Made by a program: the position numbers and the translations under genes. DNA of 64,000 nucleotides from the NCBI GenBank assembly GCA_024760905.1, contig CM045745.1:14372782-14436781 (forward strand), read 5' to 3'. Under the pieces are notes generated by a model, which saw only the letters and a program-made list of their open reading frames with translations, searched no databases and had not been told where the DNA came from. Of the stretch, positions 21,181-32,904 are shown piece by piece (positions within the stretch are counted from its first letter, which is position 1; the number at the start of each line of letters is the position of its first letter). Source of the DNA: Plotosus lineatus. Its lineage: Eukaryota > Chordata > Actinopteri > Siluriformes > Plotosidae.

Positions 21181-22537
21181 ATGCGGAGTATTTGTGGGTC
21201 ACCAAAACTACCCAAACCTGATCCAGAGGAAACTACAAGGGATTGGATGAATCATTGTAATTTAGTGTTTTTCACAACACCTTAGTCAGATAATTTGGCC
21301 GGTTGGACTGAATCCCAACTACAATTTCTGACATACGTAAGCAGAGAAACTTTTAAAAATGAATACCTCGTGTCTGCATACAGACAAATTTTTGAAGGCA
21401 ATTGAGACCCTAATTGGAATTGATGGGGTCCCTTTTAATTCGCCATGTATGCCCCCGCTGCGGGTGGGATGTTCATCTGATTCCACTATCTCCCTTTCAC
21501 AGTCTTTTGTATTTTTGCCTTAGTGCCCCTTTAATCTTTTAGGTAGAGACATAATGTGTGCCTTGTCACTATTAATTGACTTTAATGGTTCTGCTATAAC
21601 TCTATGCACACCTGACTCTCCGGATATGGCACATCTATCTGGCTCTTTTGCCCCATACAATTTCAATGCGGTTTCTCTTTCGGAGGGTTCTTTGTCCTTG
21701 ACGCTCTTTGTCTCGGACTTCCTCCTGTCACACCTCTGGGCTGAACATAAGGATGAGGTCCGGTTGGTTCCTTGTGTCCCTTATGAGGCTACAATTAAAC
21801 ACCCTAATCCTGTTATTATTAAACAATACCCTCTCTCAGAGGATAAACCTGTGGCGATTGATTCATTGCTCGAGGCTTTCCTTCAGCATAGAGTGGTCAT
21901 ACCATGTTCTAGTTCTTAACAGCACCCCAGTTAATCCTGTATTGAAGCCTGAAGGTACCTGGCATTTTACACAAGACTTGTATAGAATTAAGTACATAAT
22001 AATACCTGTGGCACCTGTTGTACCTAATGTTCCTTCTGTTATGGTGTTGACACCATGTAATCATTCTTATTTTTCTGAATGATCTCTGTTCTGCCTTATT
22101 GATGTTCCTGTTAAGGAGCAAACACAGCCACTCTTTGCCCTCACGCACATAGGTAAACAATACACGTGGACTAGATTGCCACAAGGCTTCCTTGATTCAC
22201 CTGCTGTCTTTTCAGCTGTAGGTCGGGATGTGTTGTGTGACCTTGTGCTTCCTGCGTCCTCCAGTACTCAAGTGATTTTCTGGTGTCTACTGAAAGCCAG
22301 GAGGCAAGCTCAAATGCCTCCCTGGTCCTCCTCAAGAACCTGGCTGAATGTGGCTTCAAGGTATCAAAAATAAAGTTACAGTTTTGTAAGGACAAAGTGA
22401 AATTCCTAGGCTTTGAATTCTCACAGCGCACGAAGACGCTCCCCAAGGACAGAATACAGATTATATTGGACACAAAGCACCCCACCACGAAGCATACATT
22501 AATGGCATTTCGAGGACTTGTTAACTCCTGACCGAGG
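21181..22537 (+). pseudogene. Degenerate retroviral-type pol fragment (protease end and RT)
   Basis: An old endogenous retroelement copy. A GRD motif typical of the protease/RT junction is near 21541-21550, and the RT block with LPQGF at about 22177-22192. At least three frameshifts (about 21915, 22083, 22265) and stops break it, and the YxDD active-site region is disrupted near 22270-22280. The thumb-like block (FLGFEFSQ) reads at about 22412-22432 and stops at 22530. RNase H, integrase and env are absent. General resemblance is to gamma/epsilon-type (class I) pol. Not functional. Confidence 0.7.
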
Positions 22538-22834
22538 AAGAAGTGTGATACTATATTAATCTGGTATCAAAGAAGGGATTGAAAGGGGTGTTCAGCATTT
22601 CAGTCATTTCTATTTCTGTGTTTGATGTCTGTGTTTTACATTTGTTTCCTTATGGAAAAGCACAAAGTGTACTCATAAGTATTATAACCAAGATGTTGTT
22701 CCTCTTTTCTCAAGAAACTGTTGCCAAATGCTCCTTACAAGAACAGAATGTATAGATGTATCTTCTGATATGGATGTATCAGAATGTTTTGGATTATGGA
22801 TGTATCAGAATGTATCTTCTTTTCCTATGCAGCA

Positions 22835-23165
22835 TGGTGTTGTAGTATTTGCACGTCTGGCTCACAGCAAGAAGGCCTGGGTTTGATTCCTGGCCTGGGC
22901 GTTTCTCTGTGGAGTTTGCATGTCCTCCCCGTGCTTGCGTGGGTTTCATCTGGGTACTCCGGTTTCCTCCCACAGTTCAAAAACATGCATAGTAGGTTAA
23001 TTGGCTGTTCTAAAGTGCCAATAGATTCGCATCGTGCAGAAGGCAATGGCAAACCACTGCACTATCGTTGCCAAGAAAACCTCCATGAAGATGATAATTA
23101 AGGCGTTATCCTTTTTGGCAGGTCACCAAGAGTCGTCCTACGACTCGGAAGGGACCAGACCAATT
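22835..23165 (+). mobile_element. Chimeric repeat: L2-like body with BovB/RTE-like tail
   Basis: L2-type sequence (tttcctcccacagttcaaaaa, 22962-22982) changes after about 23024 to gaaggcaatggcaaaccac and then ggtcaccaagagtcg...cgact, which resembles the 3' tail used by BovB-type RTE elements and their SINEs. It lies inside the LTR. Confidence 0.5.
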
Positions 23166-23301
23166 AGCTCCTTGCATCTACTTTGTATCCTGTTTTGTCA
23201 GCTGTTCGTTTATCTTAAGAACTCAGGAAACAACATTTGCTCACACCTTGGGCAGGACACAACAGATTCATGACCCCCACCCATAAACACTGTAACCCAC
23301 C

Positions 23302-23635
23302 TTTTCTTCTTTTCCTTTTGGCTTTTTCCCTTTTTCAGGGGTCACTGCAGCGAATCATCTGATTCGCATGTTTGATTTGGTATAAGTTTTTACGTCGGAT
23401 GCCCTTCCTGACAGAACCCTTTTAGCAAGGGGCAGAAACATGTTGATGGCTATGCAGCTACTCTTTACGAAAGTCAGCAGTGGTTCTTTTACATGCCTCT
23501 CACCATAGACAGTGAGAGACATGGCCGGCCTTTGATAACCCAGTTAGCTGCACTGGGGGGGACAGGGACAACCTTGTGGAGAGTGGGATTTAAACCCTCA
23601 ACCTTAGGATCAGCAATCCAGTGCCCTTTACCACC
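23302..23635 (-). mobile_element. SINE with RTE tail (type I), complete
   Basis: Reverse copy inserted in the LTR. A 17-bp duplication with one mismatch (aaacactgtaacc(c/t)acc) lies at 23285-23301 and 23636-23652. Head at right is slightly shortened (the last bases of the tRNA A-box side are missing). Confidence 0.9.
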
Positions 23636-23902
23636 AAACACTGTAACCTACCTAGAATTGTATAAATACTCTCTTTGCCTCTGTATGCTTCGGTGAGCTT
23701 GTGAATAAAGAACTTGACTTTATTGTAGTCTTCACTCTTTATTGCAATGCACCACAGACCTCTGGGTGACACAGTCCACTGATCCACAAGTGACTAGCCG
23801 CCTTACCATGTGACACATGTTTACCAAGTTTGAGGCAGGTGCCGCAGGCGAATTGGAAATTATAGTCAGAAAAATGATGGGTGTGCACAGATGTATGTAC
23901 GC

Positions 23903-24507
23903 CAGTGTTTCTCAAATAGTGGGGTGCACCCCCTTTGGGGGTTGTGATATGATGGCAGGTGGAGCGCGTATGACCCCAGGGAACATGCTTTTCTGGAATT
24001 GTGTATGGGAATTAAGTGTAATTGCACCTCCACTCCACTAGTTGGCAGTAGCGCTCTCATTGTCGCGCTATGGTGTAGCTGTTTTTCGCACGAGCGAACA
24101 ATGCGAAATGTAGTAAACAACCCCTCATAAAACGACACGGAAAAATTTCTAAAAGGAACGAAGAGAAAGGTGGAGAGAGATAGAGATATTAAGACATAAA
24201 TAAGTTGAATGAGTTTAAATAAGAATGTATTTTTTTATTTCAGGCACATTGGTGCACCTTAAATCATTTCTATTACAGATTAAAAAACAATGTTAATGAA
24301 GTATTTCTTTATTGTAAGTTGAACTATATTGCTTTCTTTTTTGTTTTTAATGTTATTAAAGATACAATGTTATGCAGAGGTGTACTAAGAATAATTTTAT
24401 AGACAAATAATACTATTTATAGTCGCTCACGGGGTGGTGGGAGGGGGGCCGTGAAATGTTTCTTTCTCCCTAGCGAGGGCGCCACAGAAAATAATTGAGA
24501 AGCACTG
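23903..24507. mobile_element. hAT-type miniature element, 605 bp
   Basis: Ends are CAGTGTTTCTCAA and the inverse TTGAGAAGCACTG, the CAGNG...TTCTCAA type of hAT termini. A perfect 8-bp target duplication, atgtacgc, flanks it at 23895-23902 and 24508-24515, the length diagnostic for hAT. No transposase. A shorter relative is at 56709-56959. Confidence 0.93.
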
Positions 24508-24684
24508 ATGTACGCACATATGGACAGACTGAACACTATTGGGTATATGCATAATACAGGTCCCCTAATAAGGCCAGAAACATCTGCACATAATACTACA
24601 TAACCTTTACATAGATCAGACAGGCATCTGGTTGTTTATGGTATATGTACTGTATACATATACATATAATACTGTACCTCTGCA

Positions 24685-24858
24685 GTACTTCTTCTTTTCT
24701 TCTTTTCTTTTTGTTTTTTTTCCCCTCTCAGGGGTCACCACAGCCAATCATCTGATTCGCATGCTTGATTTGGCATAGGTTTTTTTATGTCGGATACTCT
24801 TCCTGACACAATCCTTTTGCAAGGGGCAGAAACACGCTGACGGCTATGCAGCCTACTG
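24685..24858 (-). mobile_element. SINE with RTE tail (type I), fragment
   Basis: RTE-type tail (cttcttttc...aggggtcaccacag) and the start of the central domain, ending at gctatgcagcctact. Target duplication not seen. Confidence 0.8.
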
Positions 24859-24859
24859 A

Positions 24860-25585
24860 AAGGTAATAAAAGGTAATAAAAAAGGTACTTTCACAATGTT
24901 GTGCAGATTGGTGTGAATAGACCAGGCAGAATCGCCAAATGAAGTCAAATAAGGAAGTAAGCGCTTAAATAAACGTGTGTTTTTTAAAATTAAATCCTCC
25001 CACCTTGACCTAGAAATAAGGGGGAATGGCATGAAGAAAAATTACGTAATTAGGCGCAGATGACGTTAAAACTATGACTTATCAGGGATGACTGAGAGAT
25101 AATGGGAAATAATACAAATATGTAAATATTGTTAACAGAAGCCAAATTGACTTAAAACCAGAAAATAAAGTGAAAATGGGCACGGTCAGATTAAAAACTG
25201 GAAGCACTATAAGGCGCAAGAGTATGTAACTCAGGGAATTATCGAGATTTTTAGACTCAGCTGGCTCTCTTCCGGAATGCCTGGTGGATGTATTCCTGAA
25301 TAAACAATTACTTACGTCTCCTCATCAAGTTGTAAGAGACTTCGTATTTAATGGAAAGTTTAATTTGATTATTATATGACAAAATATTGTTAAAATTGAT
25401 CGAAATAGTAGGACTTACAACTGCTCTGTCCACTGAGAAAAGTGTCCGAGTTTCCAACACTCTGGTCTCCTTCAGCCTAATAGGTTTATGTGGTTTGGTG
25501 AATGAATGCATGAAATAAACGTTTAAGCTAAAGGTACACAACCTAAAACATTCAAAAATGTCAACTAGAATTTAATACTTGCTCA
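24860..25585. other. Intergenic, no firm feature
   Basis: A TATAAGGCGCAAG followed about 90 nt later by AATAAAC (25300-25306) is vaguely LTR-like, but no terminal repeats were found. Otherwise AT-rich. Confidence 0.3.
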
Positions 25586-25589
25586 TTCA

Positions 25590-25945
25590 CTCATTTGCCA
25601 AACCCCTTAATCTTAGAAAGATCGCTGGGAGGCTGGCGCCTGTCTCAGCCAACACTTTGTAAAGGTGGGGTACATACACCCTGAACACCAGGCCATTGTA
25701 GGGACAACACAAAAACACCTATCCAGACTCACATCCACACCTAGAAGAAATTTGTACCAGCCAATCATCCTAATGTGCATTTGTTTGGAGTATGGAAGGA
25801 AACTGAACAACCTGGAGGAAACCCATGCAAGCACAGGGAGAACATGCAAACACCACACACAACAATTCCTGAGCCCGGAACATGAAGCCAAGACTTTCTT
25901 ACTGTGAAATGGACATGCTAACCACTATGCCATCATGCTGCTGTG
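25590..25945 (-). mobile_element. L2-like LINE 3' fragment
   Basis: Reverse orientation with the blocks ggctggcgcctgtctcagcc, acccatgcaagcacagggag and gcaaacaccacacacaac. About 350 bp, degenerate. Confidence 0.75.
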
Positions 25946-26654
25946 GAATCTAATAAGTATGTCATAAATATTTTGTTAATTTTAGTTATATTTTATATTA
26001 CATAACAGTGTGTGATCAGTATCTGATGATTTGAAATGGGTCTGTGGACCAACCCTTACTCTAACCCTTTCTTATGAGATACTGTCAGTGTTTTTTCAAT
26101 TTCAGATGTGAACCATGTGTGTGTTTTGTGTGCTGTCCAGCAGGCAGAGTTGAATGAATGAGTGCATTTGTTCTGCTGAATGTCAGCAGTACAGTAAGAA
26201 ATAGAAAACAGAGCCAATCTAACAACAGACCACTCATAGCTCAACTTCTCCTGTGTCACTGGCTAAATAAAGCACAGATATAAAAGTCATCCACCCCCCA
26301 TTGAAATAATATTACAGTCAATCTGTACACCACGAATCAATATGAAACATGCTGCACATGGTACACAATTCTAATGTTAACTGATGCACCAAAGCTAGAT
26401 AACATTTCCCAAGTGGTTTCCACAACACAATCTGCTTTCTGCATCAACTACTGTTTGATTTACTGTCTTCTTTACCTCCCTTCCATATTGTATGTTTCAA
26501 ATCCCTAAAAAAGGTTGAGATAGAATCCAAAACAAGGAAAATGTTCCAGGTAAAACCCTTTTAGGACCATTGCAGAACCCAGATTAAATGACACTCCAGT
26601 AGCAGTAGCTAATAAGGATTTATTTTAAAATTGGTTTGACCCTAAATGGAGAAA

Positions 26655-26655
<1 letters not shown>
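25946..26655. other. Intergenic, nothing recognised
   Basis: AT-rich unique-looking sequence. No exon or RNA gene supported. Confidence 0.35.

Positions 26656-26710
<55 letters not shown>
26656..26710. repeat. (CA)n microsatellite
   Basis: About 27 CA units. A second (CT)n(CA)n tract follows at 26890-26945. Confidence 0.97.
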
Positions 26711-26711
<1 letters not shown>

Positions 26712-26884
26712 CAGAGTGAGCAACATGCAGAGATGCAGTGGGGGATGGGGGATTGCCAGATCCTTGCTTAGGTTGCATGTAACTGATAAACACACTGAGC
26801 AGTCAAGAACATAACACTCAAGTGTGTATCGTCCAAAAAGCGTTCCCTCAAAATACATCACAAGAGCACATTTTCAGAGTCTAT

Positions 26885-26943
<59 letters not shown>

Positions 26944-26945
26944 AG

Positions 26946-27730
26946 AACTAGCTCTGAAGGGCACACCGAGGAAACAACTAAAGGAATGACTGAGTTCTTG
27001 GAGTGCTAGAAGAAATTCCACAAAGTTCCTCTTTCATTGTGGTTCCACCTTCACGTCTGTCCAGCTCGGTAAGTACACAAGAGTCCCAGAAGCTACAATA
27101 AATATAGTAGTGAATATGCAGAATTCCCATTGGGATTTCCAGTAAAAACAACCATGTATTGAACTTTAAAACTCAGCACCAGGTTGGCTACTAAACTGAT
27201 TGTTGTGAGAAGATGAGATGGGAAACCAGTGATTTTTTTCTTTGCACAAATAATAGAAGGAAGAAATGCATGCAGTTTATAATAAAATCGCAGTACATTT
27301 TGTGAGGTGACATTAAGGATATATTTTTAGGAAGTTTTTGTTCTGGTTCCAAAAAGGTCTTTGGCATGGCAGAACAGCTGAAGTGTAGCAGGCAAATTTC
27401 AAGTGTGGGAAATAAAGTGTTTTTGTTTTTTTTTCAGAACCACAATTAAAAAGAAATTACAGTAAACATACGACCAACAAAATAATATTTTCAATGTATT
27501 TTGCAGGCACCCGATTAAACAGTCACTGAGAGCATGTTCACTGGTATTGTTACCTACTTTGAAACTAATCAGATTATTCTGCAGGTAGATTAGTGAGACT
27601 AAGCTTGTTCAGATTTGATCTCATTTCAAAGTCATTAACTACTTTCACAGAGGCCACAGATCAGTATTTTCACCTACCTGTCCTTTGATTCAATAGTAAT
27701 AATGAAAAAAAGATTCTCTACATTCTCTAA
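26946..27730. other. Intergenic, nothing recognised
   Basis: Moderately AT-rich sequence with no coding potential that I can support. Confidence 0.35.
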
Positions 27731-28550
27731 TGGGAAACCTGGTTGTGGACTGTTAGCACAGTGGTGTACAGGTTAGGATATTTGCCTCTCGGCAAGAAGA
27801 GTTTGAATCGGGCTCCTGAGTGGCACATCGACAGAATAACTATTAATCCAGAGATTGCAAGTTCGAATCTGGTTTAATGCCCACAGTCGCCCATGGCTGG
27901 GAGTCCATGGAAGCTAACTGGCCGAGCTCTCACGGGGGAGGTGGGGGTGAGGGGGGTTGAGGATGAGGTGTGTGTGTGTGGGGGGGTTGAGATGGCATAT
28001 GCTCACTTCCCTGTCACACAGCGATCCCCAGAAATCATGGGCATCTGTGAGCTCGTTCGTATGAGGGCACAAATAATGCTTTCCCTCTAAGTGTGATAGT
28101 CCATTTCGAAATATGCATGGCACTGCAGTTGGAAAAGAGGTGGGTGGCTGGCAATGCATGTTATGGAGGGGGTGTGTGCATGCCTTCACCCCTCCCTGGT
28201 TGGTGGTGGTCGTGGGATAGGGAAGGCAATACCTGATGGGTAGGAATTGGATAAGATTAAGTTATGGAGAAAATGGGGGAGGGGGGGGGGGTTGAATCCT
28301 GAAACTCTGTCATTTCTATGTGGATGCATGGTCTCCCAGTGCTTGCTTGGGTACTTTGGTTTCCTCCCACATTCCAAAGACATGACTATTAATTTAAATC
28401 ACTGTTCCAAATTATCCATAGATGTGAGTCAGAGTGTGATTAGATATAATGAACCTGCGACGGTCTCGCTGGTTCCGGCCAGGGTTTCTTCATCCATTGC
28501 TGGCTGAGATAGGCTCCAGTCTCCTTGCCTGTAAAATAAGTGTGTGAGGG
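27731..28550 (+). mobile_element. L2-like repeat split by a nested SINE
   Basis: The left part (gcacagtggtgtacaggtt...gaagagtttgaatc, 27753-27808) continues after the nested element at ttgaatcctgaaactctgtc (28292 on), then the usual tttcctcccacattccaaaga block and an L2-type end near 28550. Confidence 0.65.
27809..28286 (+). mobile_element. tRNA-derived SINE, third family
   Basis: Head gggctcctgagtggcacatc with a B-box-like gcaagttcgaatctgg at 27868-27883, then a long body (gcccatggctgggagtcc; tcactgggg-type blocks; ggaaggcaatacctgatggg) ending in a G-rich run. It is nested in an L2-like repeat with a 7-bp ttgaatc on both sides (27802-27808 and 28292-28298). Confidence 0.6.
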
Positions 28551-29187
28551 AGTGGTTATATAGGATCAGGCATCAGGAGCATGCGGGAAATAAGCACATT
28601 CCAGAATTATTCAGAATTCCTTTCAACCACTGGTTTGATTCACACTTGACACAAATCGAAAACAATGCCTTATCTCTTATAAATTCTTTCCGGCAACTCT
28701 TATGGTAACAAACCTAATTTAAACATCTAACGTTTTCCATCCAATTTCTGTGGCATTTTCTCCCCATTAATTGGATTCTCTTTCTGCCTTTTTCTACATC
28801 AGTTCCACAACCCTGCTAAATAATACACGTCTATGTGAACATGGCCCTGCTTGATAAATTATTGATGTGGAGAAACTGGGCCAGAAGGCAACATGGGTGC
28901 TCTGCCCATCCCAACCTTAAGGTCTGTGTTATGCAACTCTACCTAAAGTGACCCAACAATAACTTTCTGCCACCAGTTAAGATAGTCACAACAAGCTTGA
29001 TCCCCAGTAAATTAGAGTATATTATACAGTATTTACTACATAGCTTATAATAGATTTTAAGTCCTGGCTCAGTGTTACATTGCTTGTTTAGTATTTTTTG
29101 TGTGGTTTATATCATTTCTGTAAAACACAGTAAGGTTTCTTGGACTGTATGGCCAGTTGCATGGAGACAACTGAAATACACATCCAT
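28551..29187. other. Intergenic, nothing recognised
   Basis: Unique-looking sequence without supported features. Confidence 0.35.
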
Positions 29188-29198
29188 ATGAGGAATTC

Positions 29199-29539
29199 TG
29201 TCTTCCTTTCGGCTTTTTCCCTTTTACTCGGGAGTCGCCACAGCGAATCATCTTGATTCGCACATTTTGATTTGGCAGAGGTTTTTTACGTCGGATGCCC
29301 TTCCTGTCACAACCCTTTTAGCAAGGGACAGAAACACGCTGACGGCTTTGCAACCTACTCTTTACGAATGTCAGCAATGGTTCTTTTACATGCCTCTCAC
29401 CATAGACAGTGACAGACATAGCCTGCCTTTGATAACCCAGTTAGCCGCACTGGGGGGGGACAGTGACAACCTTGTGGAGAGTGGGACTCGAACCCCCAAC
29501 CTTTGGATCAGCGATCCAGCGCCCTATACCACTAGACAG
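29199..29539 (-). mobile_element. SINE with RTE tail (type I), complete
   Basis: Reverse full-length copy: RTE tail (cttcctttcggctttttccc) at left, central domain, and tRNA head (B box complement ggactcgaaccccc, A box complement ccactaga) at right. Perfect 11-bp duplication, atgaggaattc, at 29188-29198 and 29540-29550. Confidence 0.93.
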
Positions 29540-29711
29540 ATGAGGAATTCAAAATGTTGCCACAAAGTTGGAAGCACATCAAATCTTTGTGTGACGTAGC
29601 ATCAACAATCATTTTAACTGGAATCTATGGCCTCAAACTTGTTCCATTATGCCCCTGCGTGCACTCCACAAAGTCATGGCTAGCTCAGTTTGGTGTGGAA
29701 GAATTTGAGTG

Positions 29712-29965
29712 GGGATGGCACAGTGGAATAGTAGTTATCACGTTTAAGGGCTCTGTGGGACCACCTGTGAAGGTGTTTCTATGTGGAGTTAGCATGTTGT
29801 CTTCATGCTTACTTGAGCTTCCTCTGAGTGCTCCAGTTTCCTTCGGCAGTCCAAAGACATGCACATTAGTATGGGGGAAGCTGGAGCCAAATCTAACAGA
29901 CTTTGCGTGAGGGATGGGGTAAATTCAAACCATAGTTGCCATGCAGGTACTGTAGAGCCTTTTGT
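29712..29965 (+). mobile_element. L2-like LINE fragment
   Basis: Blocks ggatggcacagtggaatagt, tatgtggagttagcatgttg and agtccaaagacatgcacatta. The distal tail is lost. Confidence 0.6.
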
Positions 29966-30119
29966 TCAAGGGAGAAAGACTGCCCTGACTGTGACACAAG
30001 TCCATCTCAGGTCACAAGTTGTAGTTATATATTTTATTATAATTAGAAATTGCATTATATTATAGCTATATTACAAATGCTTTCATTACAGACAGACAAT
30101 TGAAGACTCTTGTAGTGCC

Positions 30120-31205
30120 TGAGCCATTCATTCATTCATTCATTCATTCATTCATTCATTTATACTGCAAACTGCTTAATCCTAAGCCATGGGGAGGCTG
30201 GCACCTACCTGAGCTGACTCTGAATGAAGGCAGGGTACACACTGAACAGACCATCAGTACATCACAGGGCCAACACCCACACAACCATCGATGTTCACAT
30301 CTTCTTTTACTTTCGGCTGCTCCCTTCAAGGGTCGCCACAGCAAATCATCCGCCTCCACCTCACCCTGTCCTCCGCATCTTCTTTTCTGACTCCAACGAC
30401 CTTCATGTCTTCCCTCACCACATCCATAAATCTCTTCTTTGGTCTTCCTCGAGGCCTTCTGCCTGGTAGTTCCAACCTCAGCATCCTACTGCCAATATAC
30501 TCACTATCCCTCCTCTGTACATGTCCAAACCATCTCAATCTAGCCTCTCTGACTTTGTCTCCAAAACATCTGACGTGGGCTGTCCCTCTGATATACTCAT
30601 TTTTGATCCTATCCATCCTCGTTACTCCCAGAGAGAACCTCAATATTTTCATCTCTGCTACCTCCAGCTCTGCCTCCTGCCTTTTCCTCAGCGCCACTGT
30701 TTCTAAACCATACAACATCGCCGGCCTCACCACCGTCTTGTACACTTTTCCCTTCATTCTTGCTGACACTCTCCTATCGCACATCACACCGGACACTTTT
30801 CTCCAACCATTCCAGCCTGCCTGCACACGCTTCTTCACCTCTTTTCCACACTCTCCATTGCTCTGGATTGTTGAGCCTAAGTACTTAAAATCCTCCACAT
30901 TCGTTATCTCTGCTCCCTGTAACATCACCGTTCCTCCTGGGTCCTTCTCATTCACAAACATGTATTTTGACTTTCTGAGGCTAACCTTCATTCCTCTCCT
31001 TTTCTAGGAGAAATTTGGAATAGCCAATTAGCCTAATGTGCCAGTGCTTTGGACTGCAGGTGGAAAATGGACTCCCTTGAGTAAACCCACTCAAGCACTG
31101 GGAGAACATGCAAACTCCCCACAGAAATGTCTGAGGTCGGGACTGGAACCCAGGACCTTTTTACTCTGAGAAGGATGTGCGATCTATTAAGCCACCGTGT
31201 AGCCA
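30120..31205 (-). mobile_element. L2-like LINE 3' fragment split by RTE copy D
   Basis: Left part 30120-30300 begins with an (attc)n tail and runs to ccatcgatgttcacat. The right part resumes at about 31006 with ggagaaatttggaatagcc and continues to about 31205. The two halves join in register as one reverse L2 tail, so the RTE copy inserted later. Confidence 0.8.
30301..31004 (-). pseudogene. RTE-type LINE, 3' fragment (copy D)
   Basis: Reverse orientation, tail at 30301 (shortened TTC run), C-terminal 221 codons open from 30991 to 30326. It encodes the RT thumb and C-terminal domain (KYLGSTIQSNGECGKEVKKR, RRVSARMKGKVYKTVVRPAM) but not the RT active site. Truncated at its 5' end. Confidence 0.92.
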
Positions 31206-32145
31206 TGCATGAACTCAGTGATTTATAATTCTGTTCTATAAACATGATCAAACATTTGATGGAGCAGGTTTTTTGTTCAAACTGTGTCAAAAACATGTCG
31301 TGTACACCAGAGGTATCCATTTTTTTCTGCAAATGGCTGGGGTCGGTGCAGGTTTTCATTCTGACCAACCAGGAGCCATAGCTTCCAAATGTTTAAATCA
31401 ATTCATTTTCACTTCCTACTTGATTAAAATGAAAACCTGCACCCACCAAAGCCCTAAAATTGGACCCCTGATTTAGACCAGGCAAATCACATAAGAATAA
31501 TTGATTATCATATACATTTCTACCCTCTGGACCCTGTTGACGGCTGCAGTTACAGTATGTTTCTGTGAACTTTTTTTTGCTATCATTAAAATACCAAGTT
31601 CCAATATAATGTCATTTTAGCAAAGGAATGCAGACAAGTGTCATCATCGCGTTCAGTATTCATGAGACCTGTTTATCTGCTGCTGGAAAATGCATATACT
31701 GCATTACCAATTATGGTTACATATGCAAAAGTTATATTATTTTACCATGACACAAAGGACAGTAAAACACATACAGTACATTTTATTGCATAAGCTAATA
31801 AGGTCTTGGTAAGAAGTGCTGCAACATTTATAGTACTGATAAGTAGAAGTGTTATTTCCCAACACTATCACACATAGAAATGACTAATGACTATCATGAC
31901 ATGTCGGTATTGGTCTGCACATCAACAACAAAAAAAAAATTGTAAAATTGTATTTCTGTTCCTTTTTTAGTTCCATCTTCCTTTTTCATTATTATTCATA
32001 GGCTGGTTTCATGCACCTTCTATTTCCTCCTTCTACATTTGTTTTTATTTTATTCGCATCCTCAGTTTAGTCTCATCACATGACTTTTGCAATTCATTAA
32101 ACTGTAAAGCAATTACCTTTTAAAATTGTGTTTTCCCATCATATC
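31206..32145. other. Intergenic, nothing firm
   Basis: AT-rich. A segment at 31310-31470 containing ccaggagccatagcttcc and aaaacctgcacccacc looks like a small palindromic repeat flank, not classified. Confidence 0.3.
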
Positions 32146-32149
32146 ACAT

Positions 32150-32378
32150 AGCAGGGCATGGTGGTGCAAGTCCAAAAACATGCACAATAGACTGATTGGC
32201 GGCTCCAAATCACCTCGGTAAGAGTGTAAATGGTTGTATGTACTGTATGCTGGCCCTGTAACGCTCTGGTGAGCTAGACAGCGTGTGCCACCCTGTTCAA
32301 CCAGAGTAGTCTGAGATGGGCACCAGCCTCCTCGTGACCTTAATTAGGATTAAGCAGCATAGAAAATGATTGAATTAA
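32150..32378 (+). mobile_element. L2-like LINE 3' fragment
   Basis: Short fragment with gtccaaaaacatgcacaatag, tggccctgtaacgctctggtg and ending taattaggattaagcagcat plus an atga-type tail. Confidence 0.75.
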
Positions 32379-32448
32379 TGGATAAATGGTTTCTGAATCC
32401 CTGACTTGAAAGTTTTCTGACAGCTAGAAAACAGAGTACTGTACTATG

Positions 32449-32785
32449 AAGCTCAGTTCAGTTCATTTTCTGTAAGCGCTTCATCCTAATTAGGGTCGCG
32501 GGGAGGCTGGTGCCCATCCCAGCCAACTCAGGGCGAGGGCAGAGTACACCCTGGACAGCTCGCCAGGCCATCGCAGGGCGGAAACACGCTGACGGCTTTG
32601 CAGCCTACTCTTGTCGAAAGTCAGCAATGGTTCTTTTACATGCCTCACACCATAGACAGTGAGAGACATGGTCGGCCTTTGTTAACCCAGTTAGCTGCAC
32701 TGGGGGGGACAGTGACAACCTTGTGGAGAGTGGGACTCGAACCCCCAACCTTTGGGGCGATCCGGCGCCTTACAGCACTGCCCAT
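32449..32785 (-). mobile_element. SINE with L2 tail (type II), complete
   Basis: Reverse copy with (gttca)n tail at left. The head at right has lost part of the A-box arm. A 9-bp duplication, tgtactatg, at 32440-32448 and 32786-32794. Confidence 0.88.
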
Positions 32786-32904
32786 TGTACTATGTATGTA
32801 TAGATCATATCTCTTAATCAAACAGCAAAGATGGATTGTGTGTCTTTATCTTTGCAGTGCGGGAAGCACCCACTTGCCTGGCAAATGAAATATTTGAGTA
32901 GAAT

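Larger units (their letters stand above)
22544..23773 (+). mobile_element. 3' LTR of the retroelement, interrupted by two later insertions
   Basis: A purine run (gaggaagaag, 22534-22543) that looks like the polypurine tract is followed at once by TGTGATAC, and the right end reads GTGACACA (23766-23773), so termini are TGTG...CACA. A TATAAAT box lies at 23661-23667 and AATAAA at 23704-23709, in correct LTR order. LTR sequence is split by a chimeric repeat (about 22835-23165) and a type I SINE (23302-23635). The 5' LTR was not found. Confidence 0.6.

Noticed and set aside
25200..25330. Possible LTR (TATA-like then AATAAA)
   Set aside because: No terminal repeats, TG/CA ends or target duplication could be found.
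29456..29535. tRNA genes suggested by A and B boxes in several places
   Set aside because: The tRNA-like segments are heads of SINE copies with target duplications and lack a proper acceptor stem.
30326..30991. Long frames resembling 'craniofacial development protein 2-like' genes (also 34299-35339, 44463-45488, 46661-47449)
   Set aside because: These are RTE retrotransposon ORF pieces, with 3' tails and target duplications, not host genes. Opposite-strand frames over them are shadows.
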